Below, one piece after another: positions 7,506 through 16,437 of a stretch of DNA of 64,000 nucleotides; positions within the stretch are counted from its first letter, which is position 1, and each line of letters opens with the position of its first letter. The position numbers and the translations under genes are program-made. This stretch comes from Fusibacter paucivorans (GTDB lineage: Bacteria > Bacillota > Clostridia > Peptostreptococcales > Acidaminobacteraceae): NCBI RefSeq assembly GCF_018390735.1, contig NZ_JAHBCL010000016.1, positions 39,561 through 103,560 on the forward strand. Direction: 5' to 3'. The notes beneath the pieces were generated by a model. That model was not told the DNA's origin and made no database searches. It was given only the letters and a program-made list of their open reading frames with translations.

Positions 7506-9248
7506 ATGAAAAAAATAGCTAGAAGCGTTTTGATGATTCTGATGATATTCAGTCTATTGGTACCAATGAATGCATTTGCTGATGGGGACGGAAACATCGA
7601 TACCGGTGGTGGGGATATGGGTTCGGGAACCAGTACCAATGTATGGAATCCCGGGAATGAAGGCGTTAGAGTTACTGTTGTTAGAAGTAGTGATCATGCA
7701 GTAGTAACGACACCGATTGATATTACAAACAAGCAGCCCAGTGCGTCCATTTATCACTTTGGTAAAGTGAGTAAAGTCCAATACAGTAGCGGTAGAGCAC
7801 TATCACCAGTAAAAGGTGGATATGCTAGTGTGAAACCATCTCAGAGCATGCCTAAGATAATCAGTACGAGCGGGAAAAATAACATAACAGCTATTAAAAA
7901 ATACTTCTGTTCGGAGTATCTGGTCAAGTTGATTGCCAATCAGACCGGTATGAACTATGACGTTTTAGTCAGTGGCGATTACAAATTACTACTTGAACCA
8001 ATGGCATATTATAAATTTGAAGGGGTTATGATTGCAACTACAGCGACTGAAGCTGCAATGTATGATGAGAAAGTAAATGGCTTGCTAAGAAAAAGAATGG
8101 TTTCATTAACTCATAAAAACTTGCCACTAGCCATGTTCTTAGAAGTTGCGGATTTAGGATATCCTGCGTGGAGTGGTAGCACGACAACACCAGCTACAAA
8201 TGCAAATATTAAATCCTCATTAGGACTTGGTATAGTCAGGTATAAGGATGAACCAACCGAAGCACCAGTAGTAAGTGCTAATGATTATGAATACCGAGTC
8301 AACACGGATGTCATCACAGCGGTTACGGTTAGTGGTGGTCAATCGGATCCAGATCACCCAACGCGGGTCAGTTTTAGCATTGAAGGAACTACCTATAACG
8401 TTGGAAATGTATTTTATCCGAGTGGTGATTCACAATTGGCATGGGTCAAATGGAGGACGCCTTCGGAACCAAAAAACATGACCATACAAGTAACTGTAAG
8501 TGGTCCCGGAAATACTTCGAAATCAACGATTCATGTTAAAATCATTGACCTTGATAAGAATCCGCCACCAAATCCTGTAGCAGATGATAGGAACGATGAG
8601 TTCACATTTTCATCAGTACCTGCAAGACAAGAAATGACAAGGGCAGATTGGAGTATTTGGCGACCTTGGTGGTTTGCATACTGGGTCGATGAAGGTCATT
8701 GGGAGAGAGACTCATGGACGGATAGCGAGGGAAACTCACACTCGAGTAGTTACTGGGTATCAAATTGGGTTGATCGAGGATGGTGGGAATTTAACCTTGA
8801 TCAATATTATGCTACTTTTTCATCGACCATGAGTATCAGATGCGACAGTAAAAACCCAACAGCAAATGGCAGAACGATGAAAAGTGGATACGGAATCAAT
8901 GAATCTGTAACTGCATCAATCACCAGTAACCAGAGTACTGCAGTCACACATCCTCAAAATGCAGTGGCTTATTTTCCTGAGTTTCAGTACAAAACTTACT
9001 GGAGGCTACTTGAAAAAATTCAAAGTGGATCAACGGCTAGATTTGAGTATAAGAGGAATCCATATAGCACTTACAGTAACCGAACACACTTCACACCTAT
9101 ATGGATGCCTGATGGAAACTACACAGTGAATACTTGGGTCATCGATGCATGGACTCCTGTTGGGATGTTATCCATGAACCTATCGGACTCATTAACAATC
9201 AGGGGCAACCTTTGGAATGACTGGCACATTGCACCGCTAAAACCTTAG
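7506..9248 (+). CDS. Large secreted, tryptophan-rich surface protein
   Basis: A 580-residue exported protein. A clear Sec signal peptide ends at 'MNAFA' (about residue 23), followed by a Gly/Asp-rich linker. Mid-protein it contains an immunoglobulin-like stretch with Pro-rich linker, then a dense Trp/Tyr region near residues 380-440 including 'WRPWWFAYWVDEGHW', and a conserved-looking C-terminal domain ending 'WNDWHIAPLKP'. No membrane anchor or sortase motif is visible. Position between pilus and VirB2-like genes suggests a tip adhesin or mating-contact protein; that is inference. ATG 7506 is preferred because it carries the AAGGAG site and signal peptide. Confidence 0.8.
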   Translation: MKKIARSVLMILMIFSLLVPMNAFADGDGNIDTGGGDMGSGTSTNVWNPGNEGVRVTVVRSSDHAVVTTPIDITNKQPSASIYHFGKVSKVQYSSGRALSPVKGGYASVKPSQSMPKIISTSGKNNITAIKKYFCSEYLVKLIANQTGMNYDVLVSGDYKLLLEPMAYYKFEGVMIATTATEAAMYDEKVNGLLRKRMVSLTHKNLPLAMFLEVADLGYPAWSGSTTTPATNANIKSSLGLGIVRYKDEPTEAPVVSANDYEYRVNTDVITAVTVSGGQSDPDHPTRVSFSIEGTTYNVGNVFYPSGDSQLAWVKWRTPSEPKNMTIQVTVSGPGNTSKSTIHVKIIDLDKNPPPNPVADDRNDEFTFSSVPARQEMTRADWSIWRPWWFAYWVDEGHWERDSWTDSEGNSHSSSYWVSNWVDRGWWEFNLDQYYATFSSTMSIRCDSKNPTANGRTMKSGYGINESVTASITSNQSTAVTHPQNAVAYFPEFQYKTYWRLLEKIQSGSTARFEYKRNPYSTYSNRTHFTPIWMPDGNYTVNTWVIDAWTPVGMLSMNLSDSLTIRGNLWNDWHIAPLKP

Positions 9249-9276
9249 ATCAAAAAAAGAGAGGTGGAAAATCTAA

Positions 9277-9618
9277 ATGAAAAAAAATAAAAAAATAGCA
9301 GTGATTATCTGCATGGTATTGCTGCTGACATTAATGTTTAGTACCACAGCCTTTGCAGGTGGTACTGGAGATGTTGCAGGAGCAATTGAGAGCACTTGGA
9401 CTGATGCATCTGGGCAAATCAAAACCGTTGTGAACAAGGTAGTCTTTCCGGCAATCGACCTTATTCTAGCGGTTTTTTTCTTTGCTAAACTTGGGATGGC
9501 ATACTTTGACTATCGGAAACACGGACAATTTGAATGGGCAGCGCCGGCCATTTTGTTTGCGTGTCTTGTTTTCACATTAACTGCCCCAACATATATTTGG
9601 AAAATACTCGGGATATAG
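9277..9618 (+). CDS. VirB2-like small membrane protein (DUF3852-like)
   Basis: A 113-residue protein with a cleavable signal peptide ending near 'TTAFA' and two further hydrophobic segments separated by a short basic loop. Size, topology and position just upstream of the VirB6-like gene fit a VirB2/TrbC-type conjugative pilin, and the sequence resembles DUF3852 proteins of Clostridial elements. It presumably provides the T4SS channel subunit. A GAGAGGTGG ribosome binding site precedes ATG 9277. Confidence 0.75.
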   Translation: MKKNKKIAVIICMVLLLTLMFSTTAFAGGTGDVAGAIESTWTDASGQIKTVVNKVVFPAIDLILAVFFFAKLGMAYFDYRKHGQFEWAAPAILFACLVFTLTAPTYIWKILGI

Positions 9619-9630
9619 GAGGCCTTGTCT

Positions 9631-10068
9631 ATGAACTTTTTTGAACAGGAACTAAGAAAATTTTTCGCAAAAGATCACGCATTCAATGATGTCAAATTCA
9701 TCGGAAAAGCCTGCTATGGTACTTTGGGTGAGAAGACTAGAATGAAACTTGAATTTGTAACGCTTGGAACTCATCAGAAATATGAAGGGATCAAGGCGAC
9801 AGTCATTGATAAAAATGATGGCGTCATTGACACACTCACTTTGAAATTTTCAGATGCTTGGGGGAAGAAAAAGCTTAATAACCCCAATTTTAGAGATGGC
9901 ATAGAACCATACATCTGGATTTATAACGAAAAAGCGGAGTGGTATGCTTACCAGCCGACTAATGCAGATTACAAAGTAATGGCTGAATCGGTGAGTGACT
10001 ATGCTGAGCTATTCAAAGAGCAGACACAAGAGATGAGAAACAGTTATTCCCTAAATCAACAAATGTAA
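9631..10068 (+). CDS. Conserved ICE protein of unknown function
   Basis: A 145-residue soluble protein, mixed alpha/beta, no signal peptide or membrane segment. ATG 9631 lies 8 bases after AGGAGG. It is wedged between the VirB2-like and VirB6-like genes, so a role in conjugation is likely but undefined. The C-terminus is Gln/Asn-rich. I do not recognise a catalytic motif. Confidence 0.65.
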   Translation: MNFFEQELRKFFAKDHAFNDVKFIGKACYGTLGEKTRMKLEFVTLGTHQKYEGIKATVIDKNDGVIDTLTLKFSDAWGKKKLNNPNFRDGIEPYIWIYNEKAEWYAYQPTNADYKVMAESVSDYAELFKEQTQEMRNSYSLNQQM

Positions 10069-10075
10069 TGAAGAG

Positions 10076-10107
10076 AGGCATGTCGTGACAAAAACGGCAT
10101 GCCTTTT
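10076..10107 (+). terminator. Intra-operon terminator-like hairpin 2
   Basis: An 11-bp stem (10076-10086 with 10094-10104, one G-T pair) and loop GACAAAA, followed by a short T tract. It lies directly upstream of the AGGAGG site of the VirB6-like gene. Confidence 0.7.
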
Positions 10108-10136
10108 CACTTTGATGGAAAGGAGGTAGCTGTCAA

Positions 10137-11039
10137 ATGTTTATATGGGATTTTGTAATGGGTGATGTCATGGACCAGATTATTGACTGGTTTTATGGTC
10201 ATCTTGTAGGTTTTCTGGGAGATTTCTTTGCCCAGATGGGCAACATGGGTGTTGAGCTTTTTGATATGACATGGGTGCAAAGCATTGTGCTTTTTTTCAC
10301 TTATCTTGCTTGGATGCTGTATGTGGTGGGGTTAGTTGTGTCTTGCTTTGAAACAGGAATTGAGTATCAATCAGGAAGAGGAAGTGTCAAAGATGCTGCG
10401 CTTAATGCTATTAAAGGATTCATGGCAGTGAGTCTTTTCACAACTGTACCAATCGAACTCTATAAGTTATCAGTAACTCTACAAAGCAGTTTAACCGCAG
10501 GCATTACGGGTCACAATAGCGGTGTTGGTGAACTTGCAAATGCAATCATTGGAGAACTGGGAAACATCAGTGACGTTTCAAGCGTAGGCAGTTCAGGTGT
10601 GTTCGGTGGACTTTCTACGATAACGAGTCCTATTATGGCACTTTTTATTATTATCCTCATGGGATATGCAGTCGTGAAAGTGTTCTTTGCAAACCTTAAA
10701 AGAGGTGGAATCCTGCTCATACAGATAGCCGTAGGAAGTCTTTATATGTTCTCGGTTCCAAGAGGATACATTGATGGATTTATTCAGTGGATAAAGCAAA
10801 TCATTGGTCTTTGCCTCACGACTTTTTTGCAGGCAACAATACTGACTGCAGGCCTAATGGTGGTAAAAGATAACGCTCTCCTCGGTCTTGGACTCATGTT
10901 ATCAGCAGGAGAAGTACCAAGAATCGCGGGTGCCTTTGGTCTAGATACATCAACAAAAGCAAATGTGATGAGCGCGGTTTACACCGCTCAAGCAGCCGTT
11001 AATACAACTAGAACGATTGCACAGGCTATACCAAAATAG
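10137..11039 (+). CDS. VirB6/TrbL-like polytopic membrane protein
   Basis: A 300-residue integral membrane protein with about six hydrophobic segments (near 45-70, 90-110, 155-180, 190-210, 220-245 and 250-265) and Gly/Ser-rich connecting loops. This is the pattern of VirB6/TrbL channel proteins that line the inner-membrane pore of conjugative T4SS. It has an AAAGGAGG ribosome binding site. Context between VirB2-like and VirB3/VirB4-like genes supports the call. Confidence 0.78.
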   Translation: MFIWDFVMGDVMDQIIDWFYGHLVGFLGDFFAQMGNMGVELFDMTWVQSIVLFFTYLAWMLYVVGLVVSCFETGIEYQSGRGSVKDAALNAIKGFMAVSLFTTVPIELYKLSVTLQSSLTAGITGHNSGVGELANAIIGELGNISDVSSVGSSGVFGGLSTITSPIMALFIIILMGYAVVKVFFANLKRGGILLIQIAVGSLYMFSVPRGYIDGFIQWIKQIIGLCLTTFLQATILTAGLMVVKDNALLGLGLMLSAGEVPRIAGAFGLDTSTKANVMSAVYTAQAAVNTTRTIAQAIPK

Positions 11040-11061
11040 ATTAATTGGGAGGATTATAAAA

Positions 11062-11097
11062 ATGTTACGACTGGCGCAAAGGGAGGCGTTGCCATGA
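11062..11097 (+). CDS. Possible 11-codon leader peptide coupled to the methyltransferase
   Basis: ATG 11062 follows a GGGAGG site and runs 11 codons to TGA 11095-11097. The stop overlaps the methyltransferase ATG at 11094 (ATGA), and a second GGGAGG inside the leader serves that start. This is a typical translational-coupling arrangement. Expression is unproven. Confidence 0.35.
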   Translation: MLRLAQREALP

Positions 11098-11756
11098 TTA
11101 CTATGGGAAGCCTCTTTGATGGAATAGGAGGTTTTCCACTTGCAGCAGTCCACAATGGTATTGTTCCATTGTGGGCAAGTGAAATTGAGAGTTTTCCAAT
11201 TGAGGTCACAAAAATAAGATTTCCTGAAATGCTTCACGTAGGGGATATTACAAAACTTAGTGGAAATACCCTTCCTGTTGTGGACATTATTTGTGGAGGA
11301 TCTCCTTGTCAGGATTTATCTGTTGCAGGACAAAGAGCTGGACTTGCCGGTGAGCGATCAGGGCTTTTCATGGAACAGATAAGGATAACGAAAGAAATGA
11401 GGATTGAAGATGGAAAACGAGGCAAAACAAATGACCTTGTGCGACCTCGATTCTTCGTTTGGGAAAACGTCCCTGGAGCATTTTCATCAGCAGAAGGAGA
11501 AGATTTCAAAGCAGTTCTTGAGGAAACCGCAAGAATTGCTGACAACAACATACTTATACCTCGACCTCCGGGAGGGGTATGGAAATCTGCTGGGTGCATT
11601 TTGGGAAGTCAATTCTCCGTTGCTTGGAGAGTTCTCGATGCTCAACACTGGGGTGTCGCCCAACGACGCAAAAGAATCTTTCTTGTCGCAGATTTTGGAG
11701 GATACACCGCTCCCAAAATATTATTTGAGCAAGACCGCTTGCTTAGGAATACTTAG
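11094..11756 (+). CDS. DNA (cytosine-5) methyltransferase, N-terminal catalytic part
   Basis: A 220-residue ORF with the first half of a C5-methyltransferase: motif I 'GSLFDGIGG' (5-13, AdoMet binding), motif IV 'PCQ' (71-73, catalytic Cys72), motif VI 'ENV' (124-126) and motif VIII 'QRRKR' (190-194). It stops at TAG 11754-11756 before the target recognition domain and motifs IX-X. Those motifs lie in the overlapping plus-one-frame ORF at 11410-12744. Either the enzyme is made as two subunits or a frameshift joins them. It lies inside the conjugation operon, where a methyltransferase could protect transferred DNA from restriction. Confidence 0.85.
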   Translation: MITMGSLFDGIGGFPLAAVHNGIVPLWASEIESFPIEVTKIRFPEMLHVGDITKLSGNTLPVVDIICGGSPCQDLSVAGQRAGLAGERSGLFMEQIRITKEMRIEDGKRGKTNDLVRPRFFVWENVPGAFSSAEGEDFKAVLEETARIADNNILIPRPPGGVWKSAGCILGSQFSVAWRVLDAQHWGVAQRRKRIFLVADFGGYTAPKILFEQDRLLRNT

Positions 11757-12744
11757 AAGGTCGAAAGCTAGAGATAAAGAACTACCATTTCAACTTAAAA
11801 AGGCTCTCGAAATTCAGGCAGGTATCGCTAATTTGGATCAAGATTTATCGAACAATTTGGCAACAGAACTGAGATCATATCACATCAATCAACGAAACGA
11901 GGGCATCGATCTAAATGGAATATCAGGTGCGTTAATGGCAACTCAAAATATGCAGATGCAGACCTTTATTACAGAACCTATGATTTGCCTTAACGACCAA
12001 GGTGGTAATCGGATGGATATCACTGAGAATATTACATCCACTTTGAGAGCTTGCATGGGAGGACATCTGCCAATAGTGACTCAGCGTTACAAAGAGGGTG
12101 TTGAATTAGAAAAGGAAGAAAATGAACAAGCGCTTCTATTCGATAATCATGCGAAGGACTGTAGATACACTGGCCCACTAAATGTAGCACCAACTATTGC
12201 AGCAACATACGGGACAGGTGGTAATAATGTTCCTTTGGTTTCAAAACACATGAATGACGAAAGTTATTGTATCGCAAGTAACATCATCAATCGGCAAGAT
12301 AAGAATGGTGGAAATGGTTGTGGCTTTCAAGAAAATATAAGCTATACCTTGACTACAGCAGACATCCATGCTGTATGTTCAATCCCGAAAGCCTACCAGA
12401 ATATCGTTGGAGCTTTGTGTGTAGGTGATGAAAAAGGAATTGGAAATCAATATGTGAGTCAAGATAAATGCATAATAGACTATCAAGAGATGACATCTGA
12501 GAAAAAAGAGGATACTGAAATTGATAAAAGACTATCCTCAATTAATCTTGTTCGGAGATTAACCCCACTAGAATGTGAAAGACTTCAAGGCTTTCCAGAT
12601 GGGTGGACAGATATACCAAAAGCATCAGATAGTCCGAGATATAAAGCTCTCGGAAATAGTGTAGCAGTTCCATGTGTAGATTTTATTATGCATGGAATTG
12701 CTTGTTTTTTGAGAAAAATCAGACAAGAAGAGGAGGAGCGATAG
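11410..12744 (+). CDS. Overlapping ORF carrying target-recognition region and C-terminal C5-methyltransferase motifs
   Basis: A 444-residue ORF in a different frame, overlapping the previous one by 347 bases. ATG 11410 is preceded by GAGG seven bases upstream, so independent initiation is plausible. The first 110 or so residues are encoded opposite the methyltransferase frame and include 'KYYLSKTACLGILRR', which I recall from Clostridial phage/ICE ORFs. The middle contains repeated segments such as 'LNDQGGNRMDITENITSTL' and 'DNHAKDCRYTGPLNVAPT'. The end has motif IX 'RRLTPLECERLQGFP' (382-396) and motif X 'GNSVAVP' (415-421). It therefore supplies the DNA-recognition half of the enzyme. Confidence 0.8.
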   Translation: MENEAKQMTLCDLDSSFGKTSLEHFHQQKEKISKQFLRKPQELLTTTYLYLDLREGYGNLLGAFWEVNSPLLGEFSMLNTGVSPNDAKESFLSQILEDTPLPKYYLSKTACLGILRRSKARDKELPFQLKKALEIQAGIANLDQDLSNNLATELRSYHINQRNEGIDLNGISGALMATQNMQMQTFITEPMICLNDQGGNRMDITENITSTLRACMGGHLPIVTQRYKEGVELEKEENEQALLFDNHAKDCRYTGPLNVAPTIAATYGTGGNNVPLVSKHMNDESYCIASNIINRQDKNGGNGCGFQENISYTLTTADIHAVCSIPKAYQNIVGALCVGDEKGIGNQYVSQDKCIIDYQEMTSEKKEDTEIDKRLSSINLVRRLTPLECERLQGFPDGWTDIPKASDSPRYKALGNSVAVPCVDFIMHGIACFLRKIRQEEEER

Positions 12745-13002
12745 ATGTACATGTACCCTGACAATCTGAAAGCTAAAGCCACACTTTGGCTTTGGGAACT
12801 AAAAGATATTGGCATTATTGGAGTAGGACTTCTGATTTCTGTATTTGCACTTTCACAGACTGGAATCTTGGTCCCTATAGTAATAACAGCAGTTTATGCC
12901 TTTTTAGCAATCCGATTTGAGGACACGAGTATTTTGGATTTTATCCGTTATGCCTGTGCTTTTTTTATTTTAAAACCGCAAATGTATGAATGGAGGTTGT
13001 AG
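12745..13002 (+). CDS. PrgI/VirB3-like membrane protein
   Basis: An 85-residue protein with an N-terminal cytoplasmic segment, a hydrophobic hairpin (about 28-55) and a short C-terminal tail. This is the VirB3/PrgI architecture, usually encoded just before VirB4. It begins at the end of the methyltransferase ORF. In this element it is separated from VirB4 by one conserved gene and an inserted GIY-YIG gene. Confidence 0.68.
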   Translation: MYMYPDNLKAKATLWLWELKDIGIIGVGLLISVFALSQTGILVPIVITAVYAFLAIRFEDTSILDFIRYACAFFILKPQMYEWRL

Positions 13003-13004
13003 AT

Positions 13005-13610
13005 TTGAAAAATAATCGTCAGAAAGAAAAACAAAAGCAGTCCACAAGGGAGCTTATAGGGATCAATGAAATCACGGACTATAGCATTAAAACGGCATAT
13101 GGGGAACTAGTCTATTTCATCATTCATCCAACAAACATTTCTGTTTTATCTGAATCAACAGTCAGTGCAAGGATCTATGCCCTCATGACTGTGCTTAAAG
13201 GAATTGCTGAGATCGAAATGCTTTGTCTAAACTCGAAAGAGAACTTTGATGAAAACAAGCAATACCTGAAAAAAAGAATGGAAGAAGAATCAAATCCAGT
13301 GATTAGAAAACTACTTCAAATGGACAGTACCAATCTCGACCGAATGCAGGTTCAAATGGCTACTGCTCGAGAGTTTCTAATCATTATTAGATTAAACAGA
13401 GGCGATGAGAACAGTCAGAAAGATAAAACTTCAGATGTGTTTCCTTATCTATCAAGAATTGAAAAAAGCCTTAAGGATCAAGGCTTTACTGCTAGACGAG
13501 CAGATAATGCTGACATAAAGCGATTACTCGGAGTCTACTACGAGCAGAATGTAACGACAGAGAAGTTTGAGGATTATGATGGCGAAAGGTGGGTGATTAT
13601 TGGTGATTAA
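13005..13610 (+). CDS. Conserved conjugation-associated protein
   Basis: A 201-residue soluble, charged, mostly helical protein with no recognised motif. TTG 13005 lies 8 bases after GGAGG and just past the previous stop; ATG 12990, overlapping the VirB3-like gene, is the alternative start. Location between VirB3-like and VirB4-like genes suggests a T4SS accessory protein. Confidence 0.65.
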   Translation: MKNNRQKEKQKQSTRELIGINEITDYSIKTAYGELVYFIIHPTNISVLSESTVSARIYALMTVLKGIAEIEMLCLNSKENFDENKQYLKKRMEEESNPVIRKLLQMDSTNLDRMQVQMATAREFLIIIRLNRGDENSQKDKTSDVFPYLSRIEKSLKDQGFTARRADNADIKRLLGVYYEQNVTTEKFEDYDGERWVIIGD

Positions 13611-13628
13611 TGAATCGATTCCAAATCC

Positions 13629-13657
13629 TTTTGCAAAATATACCAAGGTGGTATAAT
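13629..13657 (+). promoter_or_regulatory. Promoter with palindromic operator upstream of the GIY-YIG gene
   Basis: A perfect TATAAT at 13652-13657 is overlapped by the inverted repeat TATACC (13639-13644) / GGTATA (13650-13655). A -35-like TTTTGC lies at 13629-13634, 17 bases upstream of the -10. The overlap suggests repression by a dimeric regulator. The gap of about 100 bases before ATG 13715 is unusual for this packed operon. Confidence 0.5.
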
Positions 13658-13714
13658 CAATGCATTAGTATGTACAAATGATTCGTTGATTAAACTATTT
13701 TGAGGTGAGTTGAA

Positions 13715-14512
13715 ATGAAGAAATTGCTGAGCTATGATTTCGAATATATCCAAGATATTAATCCAATTTTAGATGAATCGGGTAAGATTCAAGAGTATTC
13801 TCCGCAAGAAAATTACAGTAAAAAGGATTCTTTTGAGTTGAATAAACATGGTTCAGGTACATTTTGTAAATTTTCAATACATTCGAAATGGTCGGGAGTA
13901 GCAGGGGTATATGCGTTTTTTATCGATGACATACTTGTCTACATTGGTCAAGCAGCGGATTTTGCTCAAAGATTCAATATGGGGTACGGGAATATTTCAC
14001 CCAAAAATTGTTTTATTGGGGGCCAATCTACTAACTGTAAGATAAACAAAATGGTACTCGACTCTATTAAATCGGGGCATACAGTCTCTGTGTATTTTCA
14101 TAGAACTCATGATTATAATAAAGCTGAGAGGGAACTCATTAAATACTATAAACCTCAGTATAATACAGCGCTTAATAATGATTTGGATACAGCGCAAATA
14201 AATACTATTAGGAATCAGACGACATCTTCAAAACAAGCTGAAGTGGTTGAGATTAAAAATAAGTCGGTGAACCCATCTGTCTCGAAAGTGAGGGAATTCA
14301 TTCAAAAAGAAATCGAAATTGCAAAAGCACAAGGAAAAAAAGATCTCGTAATTCGTTCGGGAGATATTCATCAGACGTTAAAGATGGCAAATGCAATGCC
14401 AACAGTGTGTTCCGCAATGAGGACGTTAGATGGAGAATATAAGTATGAGGTAATAGAAGAACCACCAAAGGGTAATGGATCAAGATTAGTTTTTAAGTAT
14501 ATTTTTAATTGA
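13715..14512 (+). CDS. GIY-YIG nuclease-domain protein
   Basis: A 265-residue protein with a central GIY-YIG fold: 'GVYAFFIDDILVYIGQA' gives the two-strand signature, followed by an Arg in 'FAQRF', a Glu in 'KAERELIKYYKPQYN' and a terminal Asn, the expected catalytic set. The C-terminal quarter is a separate basic domain resembling those fused to restriction or homing-type GIY-YIG nucleases. It has its own promoter and terminator and interrupts the VirB3-VirB4 block, so it looks like an inserted passenger. Target DNA is unknown; a defence or DNA-entry role is inference. Confidence 0.75.
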   Translation: MKKLLSYDFEYIQDINPILDESGKIQEYSPQENYSKKDSFELNKHGSGTFCKFSIHSKWSGVAGVYAFFIDDILVYIGQAADFAQRFNMGYGNISPKNCFIGGQSTNCKINKMVLDSIKSGHTVSVYFHRTHDYNKAERELIKYYKPQYNTALNNDLDTAQINTIRNQTTSSKQAEVVEIKNKSVNPSVSKVREFIQKEIEIAKAQGKKDLVIRSGDIHQTLKMANAMPTVCSAMRTLDGEYKYEVIEEPPKGNGSRLVFKYIFN

Positions 14513-14559
14513 ATGCTATCAATTACCAAACCGAACTAATTTAAATACAATATATTAGG

Positions 14560-14594
14560 CAGCTTTGAAGAATTTTCTTTGAAGTTGTTTTTTT
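14560..14594 (+). terminator. Terminator after GIY-YIG gene (hairpin 3)
   Basis: A 12-bp stem (14560-14571 with 14576-14587, three G-T pairs), 4-base loop and seven T at 14588-14594. It ends the GIY-YIG unit and, as in the other cases, lies just upstream of the ribosome binding site of the next gene. Confidence 0.75.
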
Positions 14595-14616
14595 ATTGCA
14601 AAGAAAGGGTGAGTGA

Positions 14617-16437
14617 ATGAAAAAGATAAAAACCAATGATATGACGGGAAGTGAAGTAAAATCATTTGTCGATATGATTGCTCCATCAGTCATCAAGTTC
14701 AACGTGGACCATTTTATTTGTGGCAACACGTTCCGCTGTGTTTGGGCACTTCGAGAGTATCCGACAAGCACCAATGAGCAAGCAATTCTAGGACACTTGG
14801 GAGAAAAAGATGGTGTTACACTGCGTATCTATACAAGACAGGTGACAGCAACTGAAGAAAAGAAAATTATTCATAATGCAGCTAATAAGAACCGCATGCA
14901 TTCCACAAGCACGAATGACCTTCAGCAGACCGTCACCGCAGAAAGTAACCTTCAAGATGTGGTTACCTTGGTATCTACCATGCACCGAAATAGAGAACCA
15001 TTACTTCACTGTGCTGTTTATATTGAACTTACTGCTAGTGATATGGATGGCTTAAAGCTCTTGCAGACGGATGTTCTGACTGAGCTTGTAAGGAGCAAAT
15101 TGAATGTGGATCGGTTGATGCTTAGACAGCAGCAGGGTTTTATGTGTGTTGGGCCAACGGGTAGAAATGTGTTCGGCAGTCAGTATGAAAGGGTGCTTCC
15201 GGCATCATCAGTCGCCAATCTATATCCCTTCAACTATTCGGGGAAGACCGATAGCAATGGCTTTTATTTAGGCAGAGACAAATATGGATCCAATGTCATT
15301 GTAGATTTTGACAAGAGAGATGATGACAAAACCAATCCGTGTATCCTCATCTTGGGGAACTCCGGGCAGGGCAAGAGCTATCTTTTGAAACTCATTTTGT
15401 GCAACATACTGGAATCTGGCAAGAATGTCATCTGCCTTGATCCTGAGCATGAGTATGTGGAGCTCGCTGATAACATCGGTGGATGCTTTGTAGATTTGAT
15501 GTCTGGTGAGTACATGATCAATCCGCTTGAACCCAAAACATGGGATGAGGGTGGATCGCCACAAGATAAGGATGCACCCATTGCTTTTAGACAGGCAACA
15601 AAACTCAGTCAGCATATTTCATTCTTAAAAGACTTCTTTAGATGCTATAAGGATTTTGATGATAAGCATATTGATGTCATTGAAATTATGCTTGGCAAGC
15701 TATATATCAAGTGGAATATCAGTGACAATACCAATTTTAAAAGCTTAAGTTCCAATGACTATCCGATCCTTTCAGACCTTTACCAATTGATAGAAGAGGA
15801 ATATCAAAACTATGACAAAGGCAAATTTCAACTTTATACGACAGAACTGCTTCAAGAAATACTTCTTGGGCTCCACTCCATGTGTCAGGGTGCTGAAAGT
15901 AAATTCTTTAATGGACACACCAACATCTCATCGAATCGCTTCATAGTGTTTGGTGTAAAAGGCCTGCTTCAAGCGAGTAAAAATGTCAAAAACGCTTTGC
16001 TTTTCAATATACTTTCCTTCATGAGCGACAAGCTTCTGACGGAAGGCAATACAACTGCAGGTATTGATGAACTCTATCTGTTCTTAACCAATCTCACTGC
16101 AATTGAATATATCCGAAACTTTATGAAACGTGTGCGTAAGAAAGAATCATCGGTTATTCTAAGTTCTCAAAACCTTGAAGATTTCAATATCGAGGGGATC
16201 AGAGAACTGACAAAACCGCTGTTCTCCATTCCAACGCATGCGTTTTTATTTAATGCTGGCAATATCGACAAGCAGTTTTACATGGACACCTTGCAATTAG
16301 AAGAGTCAGAATACAACCTCATTAAGTTCCCTCAACGTGGCGTCTGCTTATATAAGTGTGGGAACGAACGATACAACCTTGCCGTACATGCACCGGCATA
16401 TAAAGAAAAGCTGTTTGGAAAGGCAGGTGGAAGATAA
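14617..16437 (+). CDS. VirB4/TraC-like conjugation ATPase
   Basis: A 606-residue cytoplasmic AAA+ motor of the T4SS. Walker A 'LGNSGQGKSY' lies at about residues 246-255, and a Walker B-like 'TAGIDELYLFL' near 481-491 is followed by a 'RKKESSVILSSQNLED' segment, the usual VirB4 order. The N-terminal third is the VirB4 dimerisation/docking domain. Length is typical for Gram-positive VirB4 homologues. Its stop overlaps the next start (TAATG). Confidence 0.9.
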   Translation: MKKIKTNDMTGSEVKSFVDMIAPSVIKFNVDHFICGNTFRCVWALREYPTSTNEQAILGHLGEKDGVTLRIYTRQVTATEEKKIIHNAANKNRMHSTSTNDLQQTVTAESNLQDVVTLVSTMHRNREPLLHCAVYIELTASDMDGLKLLQTDVLTELVRSKLNVDRLMLRQQQGFMCVGPTGRNVFGSQYERVLPASSVANLYPFNYSGKTDSNGFYLGRDKYGSNVIVDFDKRDDDKTNPCILILGNSGQGKSYLLKLILCNILESGKNVICLDPEHEYVELADNIGGCFVDLMSGEYMINPLEPKTWDEGGSPQDKDAPIAFRQATKLSQHISFLKDFFRCYKDFDDKHIDVIEIMLGKLYIKWNISDNTNFKSLSSNDYPILSDLYQLIEEEYQNYDKGKFQLYTTELLQEILLGLHSMCQGAESKFFNGHTNISSNRFIVFGVKGLLQASKNVKNALLFNILSFMSDKLLTEGNTTAGIDELYLFLTNLTAIEYIRNFMKRVRKKESSVILSSQNLEDFNIEGIRELTKPLFSIPTHAFLFNAGNIDKQFYMDTLQLEESEYNLIKFPQRGVCLYKCGNERYNLAVHAPAYKEKLFGKAGGR

